A stretch of DNA of 64,000 bases from Pseudomonas sediminis. GTDB taxonomy: Bacteria > Pseudomonadota > Gammaproteobacteria > Pseudomonadales > Pseudomonadaceae. Shown piece after piece: positions 31,957 through 40,806 of the stretch. Position 1 is the stretch's first letter. The number at the start of each line of letters is the position of its first letter. Location: the NCBI RefSeq assembly GCF_039555755.1, contig NZ_CP154631.1:2480001-2544000 (forward strand), read 5' to 3'. A program made the translations under genes and the position numbers. The notes under the pieces were generated by a model. The model was not told where the DNA came from. It made no database searches and saw only the letters and a program-made list of their open reading frames with translations.

Positions 31957-32470
31957 GAAGCGTCCTTACTAGGCAGGGAAACGAAGGCTACTCGCCTAAG
32001 CAGGCAGCATGCCAGGTGGGGAAAATAAAGTTTTCCACGAAGCCTGTGGGGACAACTGTGGATAAGCTGGTGGTGCCTGTCTGTGGGGCTTAAATAGCGC
32101 CGTTTTCAGGGTGCTGATGAAGATTTGATCAGTGGCATTTTCCCTTTGTACACAGAGACTTGACATGTTTTCGCGAAGCTGTAGCCGAGCTTTGCGTTTG
32201 TCCACGAGAGCTGTGGGTGATGTTGTTGATAACTTCTGTAAGCCTTGTCGTAGCCCTTTGCTGGCGAGCGCTTCAGCGCTTTGGCGTTTTTTTGATCAGG
32301 CCGTTGTGGGCGCAGCGAAGGGGGTGGATTACGTGCGTTTGTCCAGTGTTTTTTCTGATGGTCAATCGCAGGGTGAAGATTATCCCCTGAATCTGTTGAT
32401 GAGTCTGTGGATAAGCTGGTGATGGCGCGCGCTGGCACACGTCGAGTCAGTGTTTGCCCGCGCTGTGCGC
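31957..32470. other. 514-base non-coding region rich in DnaA-box-like words
   Basis: No convincing gene lies here; the best open frame (32132-32422, plus) shows no domain and no ribosome site. The region is less GC-rich than its surroundings. It has perfect DnaA 9-mers TGTGGATAA at 32057-32065 and 32406-32414, a one-mismatch TGTTGATAA at 32224-32232, and several TGTGG and TTTGTCCA words. It also contains a small hairpin with a T-run near 32270-32297 (GCGCTTCAGCGC then GTTTTTTT). Confidence 0.5.
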
Positions 32471-33385
32471 TTAGTCTTCGGTCAGCGCACCGAGCTGGGT
32501 GGAGCGCCCCAACAACTGCAAGGCGCGATCCGGATAGTCGGTGATCAGGCCATTGACGCTCATCTCCAGCAGCGCGCGCATGCTGGGTTGCTCGTTGATC
32601 GTCCACAGATGTACCTGTAGGCCGCGTGCCTGTGCGTTGCGAACCAGCCGCGGTGTGGCCAGGGTCAGGCCGCTGTGCTCGGGGGGTATCTGCAGCACCG
32701 GGTAGGAAGGCGACAGCAGGTCGCTCAGTCCCAGCCAGTTGAGCGCCAGTAGCAGGCGCACCGAAACCGGCCCGGCTGCGGTGGCGACCTCCGGGCAGAG
32801 CTCCCTGAAGCGCTTGAGGCTGCGCTCATGAAAACTGCCGACAATGACCCGATCGAGTTGGTCGTAAGCCGCCAGCATTTCGCAGAGCACAGCTTCCATA
32901 CCGACATCGGGAACCTTGATTTCGAGCGCCTTGGGGATCAATGGGAAGCGCTCGAACACCTCTTCCAGTGCGGCAATGCGCGTACCCTGACCACGGTAGG
33001 GATAGCTCTGACCGCCATCGGCCGTCCATTTGTAGCCGGCATCGAGCGCTTGCAGTTCGGCGAGGCTGAAGTGCACGACCGGGCCTTGGCCATTGGTGGT
33101 GCGCTCCAGGGTGTCATCGTGGATCACCACCAGCTTGGCGTCCTGGCTCAGGTGCAGATCCATCTCCAGCATATCGACGCCGAGAGCGGTGGCGCGTTCG
33201 AAGGCGAACAGGGTGTTCTCCGGCCACAGCCCCTTGCCACCGCGATGGGCGATCACCAGAGGGCGCTCGCCGAGGTCTTCGAGCACTGCAGGCGTGCTCG
33301 CCGGGCGGCTGGTCAGTGTGAGCACCAGCACGACGACGCCGATCAGCAGCAGCGTGACGAGCAGAAATCGGGTGATGCGCAGCAT
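32471..33385 (-). CDS. Glycerophosphodiester phosphodiesterase
   Basis: The 304-residue protein has an N-terminal membrane anchor (about residues 5-27) and a GDPD TIM-barrel domain with HRGGKGLWPENT, DMLEMDLHLSQD and VIHDDTLERTT, the metal and catalytic segments. It would hydrolyse glycerophosphodiesters to glycerol 3-phosphate and an alcohol outside the cytoplasm. It resembles GlpQ/UgpQ-type enzymes, but lacks neighbours for glycerol 3-phosphate transport. Confidence 0.9.
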   Translation of the reverse strand: MLRITRFLLVTLLLIGVVVLVLTLTSRPASTPAVLEDLGERPLVIAHRGGKGLWPENTLFAFERATALGVDMLEMDLHLSQDAKLVVIHDDTLERTTNGQGPVVHFSLAELQALDAGYKWTADGGQSYPYRGQGTRIAALEEVFERFPLIPKALEIKVPDVGMEAVLCEMLAAYDQLDRVIVGSFHERSLKRFRELCPEVATAAGPVSVRLLLALNWLGLSDLLSPSYPVLQIPPEHSGLTLATPRLVRNAQARGLQVHLWTINEQPSMRALLEMSVNGLITDYPDRALQLLGRSTQLGALTED

Positions 33386-33502
33386 GGGCCGGGTCTCGAA
33401 AGCGGTTCGGGACTTTGTGCCCCACTACAGAGGCATTGGCAATCATTGCGGCTTGCGGGGCGCCGAGCCCATCGCAAGATCCGCAATGGGCAAGCCGGCA
33501 TC

Positions 33503-33548
33503 GGTGCGCATGGCGCACCCTACGGGGGTAGGGTGCGCTGCGCGCACC
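33503..33548. repeat. Long REP hairpin (GTAGGGTGCGC type)
   Basis: GGTGCGCATGGCGCACCCTA (33503) and its near-complement ending GCGCGCACC (33548) form a 21-base-pair imperfect stem with a very short loop. Relatives occur at 44194, 56237 and 62363. It lies between the GDPD gene and hupE. Confidence 0.65.
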
Positions 33549-33575
33549 ACGGCAGCCGCTATTGGCTGCGGCTCT

Positions 33576-34148
33576 TCAGCTAGCCAGCAACCAGACACCG
33601 GTCGCTGCCGAGGCTGCACCGGCCATACGCACCAACGGCGCCGCCGCTTGCGGCAGGAAGCGCACCAGGGCGAAGCCGATGGCGTGCAGTGCCGCAGTGG
33701 CGACGATGAAGCCGATGGCGTAACCGAAGGGGCTGGCCAGATCAGGCAATTCCAGGCCGTGGGCGACGCCGTGGGTGAGGGCGAAGAGCGCGGTCAGGGC
33801 AACGGATACCGCCATGGGCAGGCGTGCAGCCACGGCCACCAGCAGGCCGAAGGCCAGAACCGAACCGGCGATGCCGGTCTCCATCAGCGGGATTTCCATA
33901 CCGGCGAAGCCGAGAAGGCCGCCGACCAGCATGGTGCCAACGAAGGTCACCGGCAGTGCCCAGCGCGCCGCACCACTCTGTTGCGCGGCCCACAGGCCGA
34001 CGGCGAACATCGCCAGCAGGTGATCCAGGCCAAACACCGGGTGAGCCAGGCCGGCCATCAGCCCGGAGTCGCCGTGCCCGGGGTGAGCAAAGGCCAGCGC
34101 CGGGGTGCAGAACAGGGCGACGGCGTAGAGGGTTTTGCGCAGATTCAT
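33576..34148 (-). CDS. ureJ: HupE/UreJ family nickel-uptake membrane protein
   Basis: The 190-residue protein has a cleavable signal-like start, the HPGHGD motif of the HupE/UreJ family right after it, and six membrane helices with conserved histidines (GLDHLLAM, THGVAHG). The family is linked to nickel or cobalt permeation for urease and hydrogenase. It follows ureG by 20 bases and completes the ureE-F-G-J block. Confidence 0.88.
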   Translation of the reverse strand: MNLRKTLYAVALFCTPALAFAHPGHGDSGLMAGLAHPVFGLDHLLAMFAVGLWAAQQSGAARWALPVTFVGTMLVGGLLGFAGMEIPLMETGIAGSVLAFGLLVAVAARLPMAVSVALTALFALTHGVAHGLELPDLASPFGYAIGFIVATAALHAIGFALVRFLPQAAAPLVRMAGAASAATGVWLLAS

Positions 34149-34168
34149 GAGGTTCTCCTTGAGTGGAA

Positions 34169-34783
34169 TCAGGCCGCGGTGAGCATGCCCTGGCGTTCGA
34201 TGAAGGCGATGATCTCGTCGAGACCCTGGCCGACTTTCTGGTTGCTGAAGACGAAGGGCTTGTCGCCGCGCATCTTCAGCGTGTCGCGCTCCATGACCTC
34301 CAGCGAGGCGCCGACCATGGGCGCCAGGTCGACCTTGTTGATCACCAGCAGGTCGGATTTGCAGATGCCCGGGCCGCCCTTGCGAGGCAGCTTGTCGCCG
34401 GCCGATACGTCGATCACGTACAGGGTCAGATCGGACAGCTCCGGGCTGAAGGTGGCGGACAGGTTGTCGCCACCGGATTCGACGATGATCAGGTCCAGGC
34501 CGGGGAAACGGCGGTTGAGTTGTTCGACGGCCTCCAGGTTGATCGAGGCGTCTTCGCGGATGGCGGTATGCGGGCAGCCGCCGGTTTCCACGCCGATGAT
34601 GCGCTCGGGCTCCAGGGCCTCGTTGCGCACCAGGAACTGGGCGTCTTCCTGGGTATAGATGTCGTTGGTGACCACGGCGATGTTGTAGCGCTCGCGCAGG
34701 GCGCGGCACAGGGCCAGGGTCAGAGCGGTCTTGCCGGAACCGACCGGGCCGCCGATGCCGACACGCAGGGGTTGGCTGTTCAT
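34169..34783 (-). CDS. ureG: Urease accessory GTPase UreG
   Basis: UreG is a SIMIBI-class GTPase that delivers nickel and drives urease activation with UreF and UreD. The 204-residue protein has the P-loop GPVGSGKT (12-19), the Cys-Pro-His nickel motif in [11 protein letters not shown] and the guanine-recognition INKVDL. It lies 14 bases after ureF on the same strand. Confidence 0.97.
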   Translation of the reverse strand: MNSQPLRVGIGGPVGSGKTALTLALCRALRERYNIAVVTNDIYTQEDAQFLVRNEALEPERIIGVETGGCPHTAIREDASINLEAVEQLNRRFPGLDLIIVESGGDNLSATFSPELSDLTLYVIDVSAGDKLPRKGGPGICKSDLLVINKVDLAPMVGASLEVMERDTLKMRGDKPFVFSNQKVGQGLDEIIAFIERQGMLTAA

Positions 34784-34797
34784 TTCTGGGTTCCTCG

Positions 34798-35472
34798 TCA
34801 GGAGCGGAAGAGACGTGAGTACTGGCGCTCGTGCGCCATGCTCGCCAGGGCCAGGCCGAAGGCGGCGCTGCCCCAGTGTTCAGGGGAAAGGGTGGCGGCT
34901 TGCTGCTGGGCGGCATCGAGCTGCGGTAGCAGGCGGCTGGTCAGGCGTTGGGCGGCCTGCTGACCCAGCGGCAACACCTTCATCAGCACGGCGAGCTGGT
35001 TTTCCAGCCAGCCCCAGAGCCAGGCGGCGAGGGCGTCGTCCGGGCTGATCTGCCAGGCGCGTGCGGCCAGTGCCCAGGCCAGTGCCAGGCCGGGTTCGTC
35101 CTGGGCTGCAAGTGCTTCACGCGCCGCCTCGTCCAGTTCGGGCAGGCCTTCGAGCAGTTGCCGCAGCGAGTAACCCATCTGCCGGCTCTCCAGAGCCAGC
35201 TCGCGTGTCTCGCGGCTGGCGCGGTGCTGTTCGGCCAGTTGCTGCAGGCGCGGCCAATCACCCTCGTCGGCGGCGCGGCAATGAGCCAGCAGCAGCGGCG
35301 CTTCGAAGCGGGCGAGGTTGAGCATCAGTTGATCGGCCAGCCAGCACTCGGCGCTTGCGGCATCGGTTATCAGGCCGCTGTCGATGGCCCATTCCAGGCC
35401 TTGCGAGTAGCTGTAGCCGCCAATGGGCAGCTGCGGGCTGGCCAGGCGCAACAATGCCCAGGCTGGTTTCAT
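34798..35472 (-). CDS. ureF: Urease accessory protein UreF
   Basis: UreF is the helical GTPase-activating partner of UreG in the urease activation complex. The 224-residue protein begins [20 protein letters not shown], including the conserved [16 protein letters not shown]. The start at 35472 is chosen over a long upstream frame through ureE. It starts 34 bases after ureE. Confidence 0.95.
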   Translation of the reverse strand: MKPAWALLRLASPQLPIGGYSYSQGLEWAIDSGLITDAASAECWLADQLMLNLARFEAPLLLAHCRAADEGDWPRLQQLAEQHRASRETRELALESRQMGYSLRQLLEGLPELDEAAREALAAQDEPGLALAWALAARAWQISPDDALAAWLWGWLENQLAVLMKVLPLGQQAAQRLTSRLLPQLDAAQQQAATLSPEHWGSAAFGLALASMAHERQYSRLFRS

Positions 35473-35506
35473 GGCGTTGCCTTTGCCAGGCTTGATGGGG
35501 GCGGTG

Positions 35507-36007
35507 TCACTTGCGCACCCCGAATTGGTGCAGGCGTGGACCGTAGTTGAATTCTTCATCGCCGTGATGGGAGTGGTGATGGCCGCCGCCGTAGGCGCCT
35601 TGCTCTGGCTGATAGGGCGCTTCGACGGCTTCGACCGTAGCACCGAGCTGTTCGAGCATGGCCTTGAGCACGTAGTCGTCAGGCAGGCGCAGCCAGCCGT
35701 CCCCCAGTTGCAGGGCGACATGGCGGTTGCCCAGGTGGTAGGCGGCGCGCATCAGCTCGAAGGGGCTGGCGCAGGTAACGTGCAGCAGCGGTTCGGCCTT
35801 GGCCCGTACCCTGGCGATGCGCCCGTCCTTGGCCTGCAGACACTCACCATCAGCCAGCGCCGGTTGGCCGCGCTCGAGGAACAGGCCTACTTCTTCACCG
35901 TCAGTGGTGAAACAGCGCAGGCGGCTCTTGCTGCGGGCTTCGAAGGTCAGTTCCAGTTCAGCGTGGCAGGCGCTCTGCGGCGCGATTCGGGAGTGGATCA
36001 CCAGCAT
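35507..36007 (-). CDS. ureE: Urease accessory nickel chaperone UreE
   Basis: UreE stores and hands nickel to UreG. The 166-residue protein has the N-terminal peptide-binding domain, the central metal site in AYHLGNRHV, and a histidine-rich C-terminus (GGGHHHSHHGDEEF) for extra nickel binding. It is first in the ureE-F-G-J block, while the structural urease genes are about 18.5 kb away. A DnaA-like 9-mer TGTGGATAA lies upstream at 36098-36106. Confidence 0.96.
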   Translation of the reverse strand: MLVIHSRIAPQSACHAELELTFEARSKSRLRCFTTDGEEVGLFLERGQPALADGECLQAKDGRIARVRAKAEPLLHVTCASPFELMRAAYHLGNRHVALQLGDGWLRLPDDYVLKAMLEQLGATVEAVEAPYQPEQGAYGGGHHHSHHGDEEFNYGPRLHQFGVRK

Positions 36008-36170
36008 GCGTATCTATTCCGGGGCAATGTGCCCGGAAATAGTGCAAGTGGCTTGCCAAGGCTGGAGAGTGGCGCAAGGCGGGGCGTTCAAGCCTGTTGT
36101 GGATAACTTGGCGAGGCGGTCAGGTTTGATTTGGTGCGTTTTTGTTAGAGGTGAGCGATTTTGGTGCGCT

Positions 36171-36806
36171 CTAGTCGGAGGGCTTGCCCAGCCCCAGCCA
36201 ATGCTTGCCGCCGACCATGATGAAGCGCAGTTGCTGGATGACCTTGGCTTCTGCTGTGAGATGGGCGGGGAGGGTCTCTGAGGGTGGGTCGATCAGCTCG
36301 GGCAGGGTAGCGAACACGGTCTTGACCACCAGGTCCGAGACCACGTCGAGCGCTGCATCGTCGAGGTGCGGCATGCGGTTCATCAGCTTGAGGTCGGCAG
36401 CCAGGTCGCTGGTGATGCGCTCGCGCAGGGCTGCAACGGCCTGGCGCACCGGTTGCGAGCCGCCGTACTGCTCGCGGGCGAGGAACAGAAACTGGGCACG
36501 ATTGGCGGCCACTTCGGCGAGGAAGATGCGCACCGAGGCGTCGATCATGCCGCGCATCTCGAACTCGTGACGGCGCACCTGACGGATCGCCGCACGGAAG
36601 GTTTCACCGACTTCCGCCACCAGCGCCAGACCCAGTTCGTCCATGTCGGCGAAATGGCGGTAGAAACCGGTGGGCACGATACCAGCGACGCGGGTGACCT
36701 CGCGCAGGCTCACGCTGCCAAAGCCGCGCCCGCTCTCCATCAGCGTGAGGGCGGCAGCCATCAGGGCCTGGCGGGTCTGCTGCTTTTGTTCGGCGCGTGG
36801 CGTCAT
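36171..36806 (-). CDS. desT: TetR-type fatty-acid desaturation repressor DesT
   Basis: The 211-residue protein has a TetR helix-turn-helix (SLREVTRVAGIVPTGFYRHF) and a long ligand domain. In P. aeruginosa DesT (PA4890) senses the balance of saturated and unsaturated acyl-CoA and represses desCB, which is divergent there as it is here. The start MTPRAEQKQQTR at 36806 fits the family; the frame extends to 36932 but that would run into the desC control region. No good ribosome site is visible. Confidence 0.88.
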   Translation of the reverse strand: MTPRAEQKQQTRQALMAAALTLMESGRGFGSVSLREVTRVAGIVPTGFYRHFADMDELGLALVAEVGETFRAAIRQVRRHEFEMRGMIDASVRIFLAEVAANRAQFLFLAREQYGGSQPVRQAVAALRERITSDLAADLKLMNRMPHLDDAALDVVSDLVVKTVFATLPELIDPPSETLPAHLTAEAKVIQQLRFIMVGGKHWLGLGKPSD

Positions 36807-36884
36807 GCGAGATCGGGGTCGTTGAGCGATGCCGCACTCTAACAAATGCGCGACACCAGCGTCGAACCGAGCCGACATCGTTCG

Positions 36885-36942
36885 GTGAACAGCTGTTGAC
36901 TGAAATTCGTGCTTTCTGCCAGTCTTGTGCACAAGTGTTCAC
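36885..36942 (+). promoter_or_regulatory. Probable DesT operators in the desT-desC gap
   Basis: Two palindromic sites stand in the divergent gap: GTGAACAGCTGTTGAC at 36885-36900 (perfect core AACAGCTGTT) and CTTGTGCACAAGTGTTCACT at 36924-36942 plus one base. Both contain TGAACA/TGTTCA half-sites, like the operator reported for DesT in P. aeruginosa (from memory). The second ends 13 bases before the desC ATG, where bound repressor would block transcription. Confidence 0.6.
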
Positions 36943-36954
36943 TGGATTTATTGA

Positions 36955-38040
36955 ATGGCTTTACTTTCCCTTTCTGGGGCGCGCTGGGTTGCGGGTTGTC
37001 TGCGGCCGCTACGTAGGCTTTGTGACGGTGGTTGGCTGCGTGAGGCGGATGTCGATCTATGCCTGCGCCAGTTGCACCCGACGCTGCGCCTCAATCGTGT
37101 GTTCGCGCAGGTCGAGGCGCGTCGTTGGGTGGCTGAAGACATGCTGGCGCTGGAGTTGCGTTGCAATGGCAATGCGCAGAACTGGCGGGCCGGGCAGCAT
37201 GTCCAGCTGTATCTGGAGCAGAACGGGGTTCGCCACGGACGCAGTTACAGCCTGACGTCGGTGGCAGCCGACGGGCGCATCGAGATCGCGATCAAACGCC
37301 AGCCGGATGGGCGCCTGTCCAATCTGCTGCTCGACCACCTCGCGGTCGGTCAGGTGATCGAACTGGGCCAGGCATTCGGTGAATTCACCTGGCCGCAGGA
37401 GCAAGGAGCTGTGCTGCTCATGGCAGCAGGCAGTGGCATCACGCCATTGTTCGGCCTGCTGCGCGATGCTCTGGCGCGTGGCTTCACTGCACCGGTGACA
37501 CTGCTGCATCAGGTGCGCCGTCAGGGGCAACAGGCCTTTGCCGAAGAGTTGCAGGCATTGGCGGCACTTCATGCCAACTTCCAGGTGCACTGGCTTTTCA
37601 GTGGCGAGGGTGATCGCCTGTCCGCCGAACGGCTGGCTGCGTTGCCGGGCGATCATCTGCGGGTCTGTGGTCCGCGTGGTTTCGTCGAGCAGGCATGTAG
37701 CTGGTGGCATGACGCCGGACGCGGGAGCAGCCTGCAATCGGAAAGCTTCAGTCCGCTTCCGATGCTGGCCGAAACGGCGGCTGGCGAAGTCCGCTTGAGC
37801 TTCGCCCGGAGTCGGCAGCGGGTTTCCGGCAGCAGCAATGCAAGTCTGCTGGAGCAGGCCGAAACTGCTGGGCTGCGTCCGGCTCATGGCTGTCGCCAGG
37901 GCATCTGCACCAGTTGTACCTGTTTGCTGCTGGCCGGCACGGTGCGTGATCTGCGCAGCGGTGAACTGTTCGCCGAACCGGGGCAGCCCATCCGTCTATG
38001 TGTCAGCGCCCCGCATGGGGATGTGGAGATCGACCTGTGA
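36955..38040 (+). CDS. desC: Ferredoxin-NADP-reductase-type electron donor of the desaturase
   Basis: The 361-residue protein has an FAD-binding domain (HGRSYSLTS), a nicotinamide-binding domain (AAGSGITPLFGLLRD) and a C-terminal plant-type 2Fe-2S domain with cysteines 313, 318, 321 and 349 in CRQGICTSCTC...LC. It would pass electrons from NAD(P)H to the desaturase encoded next. It matches DesC (PA4889). There is no ribosome site before ATG 36955, so a leaderless or short-leader transcript is possible. Confidence 0.9.
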   Translation: MALLSLSGARWVAGCLRPLRRLCDGGWLREADVDLCLRQLHPTLRLNRVFAQVEARRWVAEDMLALELRCNGNAQNWRAGQHVQLYLEQNGVRHGRSYSLTSVAADGRIEIAIKRQPDGRLSNLLLDHLAVGQVIELGQAFGEFTWPQEQGAVLLMAAGSGITPLFGLLRDALARGFTAPVTLLHQVRRQGQQAFAEELQALAALHANFQVHWLFSGEGDRLSAERLAALPGDHLRVCGPRGFVEQACSWWHDAGRGSSLQSESFSPLPMLAETAAGEVRLSFARSRQRVSGSSNASLLEQAETAGLRPAHGCRQGICTSCTCLLLAGTVRDLRSGELFAEPGQPIRLCVSAPHGDVEIDL

Positions 38041-39119
38041 GCCATCGTCCCGATCGTGAGTTGACCCCTGCCGGGCTCGAAGCCTTCGGTCAGGAACTGG
38101 ATACGTTGCGCCAGCGCACCCTGGCCGACCTGGGCGAGGCCGATGCGCGCTACATCCGCCGTGTGCGTGGGGTGGTGCGCCTATGTTGCTGGGCTGGCCG
38201 TGCGCTGCTGATGTTTGGCTGGTTCCCACCGACCTGGCTGCTCGGCACGTTCTTGCTGGGGCTGGGCAAGATCCTCGAGAACATGGAGCTGGGCCACAAC
38301 GTGATGCACGGCCAGTACGACTGGATGAACGACCCGGAATTCGCCGGGCGCCAGTATGAATGGGACATCGTCGGCCCCGCGGACTTCTGGCGGCACACCC
38401 ATAACCATGTGCATCACACCTACACCAACGTGCTGGGCATGGACGATGACGTTGGCTACGGCGTGGTGCGGCTGTTCCCGGAGCAGCGTTGGAAGCCTTT
38501 CTACCGCTGGCAGCCGCTGTGGGTGACGATCCAGGCGCTGCTGTTCCAGTACGCGGTGGCGATCCAGCACCTGCGCCTGGACAAACTGGTGAAAGGCCGC
38601 ATCAGCAAGGAGGAGGTACGTCCGCTGGCACGTCAGTTCGGTGCCAAGCTGGCGCGGCAGTGGGGCAAGGACTATCTGGCATTTCCGCTGCTGGCCTTGC
38701 TGCTCGGTGCCAATGCCGTGGCTGTGCTGACGGGCAATCTGGTGGCCAATCTGCTGCGCAATCTATGGACCTTTCTGGTGATCTTCTGCGGCCATTTCAC
38801 CGAGAAGGCGGCGGTCTTTGCACCAGAAATTTTGCAAGGGGAGACGCGCGGGCACTGGTATTTGCGGCAACTGCGCGGCTCGAGCAACCTGTCCGGTGGG
38901 CCGCTGCTGCATATTTTGACCGGCAACCTCAGCCATCAGATCGAGCATCACCTGTTCCCGGATCTGCCCGCGCGGCGCTATGCCGAACTGGCGCGTGAGG
39001 TGCGCTTGATCGCCGAACGTTATGGCCAGCATTACAACTGCGGCACCTTGTGGGGGCAGTTTGCGACTGTGCTGCGACGTATCTGGATCTACCGCTTGCC
39101 CTCTGCAGGGACGGCGTGA
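38037..39119 (+). CDS. desB: Acyl-CoA delta-9 desaturase DesB
   Basis: DesB introduces a cis double bond into exogenous saturated acyl-CoA under aerobic conditions. The 360-residue membrane di-iron enzyme has three histidine boxes: H87NVMH91, H122NHVHH127 and H300QIEHH305. It starts at GTG 38037, overlapping the desC stop (GTGA), so the two are coupled. Downstream lies an insertion sequence. Confidence 0.93.
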   Translation: MSHRPDRELTPAGLEAFGQELDTLRQRTLADLGEADARYIRRVRGVVRLCCWAGRALLMFGWFPPTWLLGTFLLGLGKILENMELGHNVMHGQYDWMNDPEFAGRQYEWDIVGPADFWRHTHNHVHHTYTNVLGMDDDVGYGVVRLFPEQRWKPFYRWQPLWVTIQALLFQYAVAIQHLRLDKLVKGRISKEEVRPLARQFGAKLARQWGKDYLAFPLLALLLGANAVAVLTGNLVANLLRNLWTFLVIFCGHFTEKAAVFAPEILQGETRGHWYLRQLRGSSNLSGGPLLHILTGNLSHQIEHHLFPDLPARRYAELAREVRLIAERYGQHYNCGTLWGQFATVLRRIWIYRLPSAGTA

Positions 39120-39214
39120 CTCGCTGCGTGCCGGTGCGCGCTCGCCTATAAATCGCAGGCATGAAAAAGCCCGGCCTGTCAGAGCGTGTGAAAACGCACT
39201 GACGCCAGAAAAAT

Positions 39215-39250
39215 CCAACGCCCCGACTGGTTCGGGGCGTTGGTGTTTTT
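39215..39250. terminator. Terminator inside the insertion sequence
   Basis: CCAACGCCCCGA / TCGGGGCGTTGG with a five-base loop is followed by TGTTTTT on the plus strand and ATTTTT on the minus strand. It stops the transposase transcript and also shields the element from desB read-through. Confidence 0.85.
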
Positions 39251-39275
39251 GATGCTTGGAAATGGAAGGCGGGAT

Positions 39276-40697
39276 TTACCCCAACAGCTCGATCAGCCGA
39301 CGGGCACCCATCACATTGATGGCACGCTTCAGGTTGTAGGCGTTGACCGCCAGGGCCATTTCCGTCCGAGCGCCCTGCAGTTGTCGGAGCAGGAAGCGAC
39401 CATTACCCAAAATCCATTGCTTCAGGTTGCCGAAGGGATGTTCGACGATGGATCGGCGCCTGACCATCATCTCTGGATGCACCTGCATCCGCTGATGCAT
39501 GCGCTCGAATGCGGCCTCATGGACATGCCGAGTCACTTGTCGACGTTTAGCCTTGGTGCAGCGTGATTTCAATGGACAAGCCGTGCAGTCGCCGCGTAGA
39601 GCATAAATGCGCTGTAGGCCGTTTACCTGCTTGAGCGGTAACCATTGGCCTGCAGGGCATTGGTACTGGTCGTTTTCTGCGTCGTAGCTGAAGGCGCTGC
39701 GATCGAATAGCGGCGTGTCGTCGCCCTTGTTATTTATGCCCCGATTCTCCGGCACATAGGCCGTAATCCCAGCATCATCACACGCTTGAAACTGCTCACC
39801 ACTGGAGTAGCCCGCATCGGCTGTAACCGTCAGATCTTCCTGCGCCAGGATCGCCTGGGCGGCCTTGGCCATAGGTTCCAGTTGCTGGTTATCGCTGCTG
39901 CCCTGAGTGACAGCATGATGCACGATCAGCCCATGCTCGCCATCCACCGCGTTTTGCACGTTATAAGCCACGCGAGCCCCCTGGTGGGTACGCATCATGC
40001 GCGCCTCGCTCTCACCCACGACGAACTGCTCCAGCCCCTGTACCTCCATCAACGCCTGGGCTGTCAGGTTATCGGCATGTCGGCTCTCCAGCTGCTGCAG
40101 TGCAGCCTTGACCGCACTGCGATCAACCACTTCAGCGGCCTCACTGCGGTCAGCCTCGCCCAGTTCGGCCAGATAACGGGCGATCTGCGCCTCCAGCTTG
40201 CCTTGTTGACGCTTGAGCTTCGTCAGGCTCAGGTGCTTGCGTTGCGACGCTACCGCCTGAAACTTGCTGCCATCGATGGCCACGAGTTGCCCACTGATCA
40301 GCCCCACCTGGCGACAGAACTGGACGAAGGTGCGGCAGGTCGCCTGAAAAGCAGCGCTGTTGTCCTTGCGAAAATCAGCAATGGTCTTGAAATCCGGTGC
40401 CAATCGGCCCAGCAGCCACATCACCTCGACATTGCGTTGGCACTCAGCTTCCAGGCGCCGGGAGGAGCGGATGCGCTGGAAGTAACCGTACAGATAAAGC
40501 TTGAGTAGATCCGCTGGATCATAGCCAGGACGTCCAGTCTTGAGTGGTTCGGCCTTGCTGAAACCCAGAGCCTGCAGATCCAGGCGGGCGACATAGGCCT
40601 CGATCACCCGTACCAGGTGATCCTCCGGCACCAGCTCCTCCAATGTGGGAGGAAACAGGCTGCTTTGCTGACGACCTTCGCCCTGGATGTAGCCCAT
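39276..40697 (-). CDS. IS1182 family transposase
   Basis: The 473-residue DDE transposase has the IS1182/IS5-group N-terminal domain (LFPPTLEELVPEDHLVRVI), a catalytic Asp in VAIDGSKFQA, a second in TADAGYSSGE and the Glu in RRSIVEHPFGNLKQW, plus a cysteine-containing insertion (CTACPLKSRC). MGYIQGEGRQQ at 40697 is taken as the start; an ATG at 40715 is the alternative. The gene is intact. It is on the same strand as, and directly downstream of, the repeat-protein gene. Confidence 0.92.
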   Translation of the reverse strand: MGYIQGEGRQQSSLFPPTLEELVPEDHLVRVIEAYVARLDLQALGFSKAEPLKTGRPGYDPADLLKLYLYGYFQRIRSSRRLEAECQRNVEVMWLLGRLAPDFKTIADFRKDNSAAFQATCRTFVQFCRQVGLISGQLVAIDGSKFQAVASQRKHLSLTKLKRQQGKLEAQIARYLAELGEADRSEAAEVVDRSAVKAALQQLESRHADNLTAQALMEVQGLEQFVVGESEARMMRTHQGARVAYNVQNAVDGEHGLIVHHAVTQGSSDNQQLEPMAKAAQAILAQEDLTVTADAGYSSGEQFQACDDAGITAYVPENRGINNKGDDTPLFDRSAFSYDAENDQYQCPAGQWLPLKQVNGLQRIYALRGDCTACPLKSRCTKAKRRQVTRHVHEAAFERMHQRMQVHPEMMVRRRSIVEHPFGNLKQWILGNGRFLLRQLQGARTEMALAVNAYNLKRAINVMGARRLIELLG

Positions 40698-40806
40698 AAA
40701 CGACAATGCCCCCATCGACTGATGGAGGCATTGTCTTCAGCTTGCTCTCAGACTGCTAGGTTTTCACACAGTCTGCTGTGCCGGGCTTGGGGGGTTGCGA
40801 TAGCAC

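Larger units (their letters stand above)
39180..40775 (-). mobile_element. IS1182-family insertion sequence, 1596 bp
   Basis: The ends are CAGAGCGTGTGAAAAC (39180) and, read inward from 40775, CAGACTGTGTGAAAAC, matching at 14 of 16 positions. CTGT directly flanks both ends (39176-39179 and 40776-40779) as a four-base target duplication. It contains one complete transposase gene and an internal terminator. The intact ends, clear duplication and open gene suggest a fairly recent, possibly active insertion. Confidence 0.88.
39164..40788 (-). terminator. Terminator split by the insertion sequence
   Basis: The left arm AAGCCCGGC (39167-39175) and right arm GCCGGGCTT (40780-40788) are perfect complements now 1.6 kb apart. 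Without the element and one copy of CTGT they form a nine-pair hairpin with tetraloop CTGT, followed on the minus strand by five T. This would have been the terminator of the repeat-protein gene at 40807-41334, possibly shared with desB. Confidence 0.8.

Noticed and set aside
32132..32422. Plus-strand 96-codon frame in the 514-base gap
   Set aside because: No ribosome site, no domain and odd composition; the gap looks non-coding.
31957..32470. Chromosome origin of replication
   Set aside because: DnaA 9-mers are present, but there is no dnaA, rpmH or gidA context and no clear AT-rich unwinding repeat.
39215..39250. Terminator belonging to desB
   Set aside because: It lies inside the insertion sequence (39180-40775), so it came with the element.
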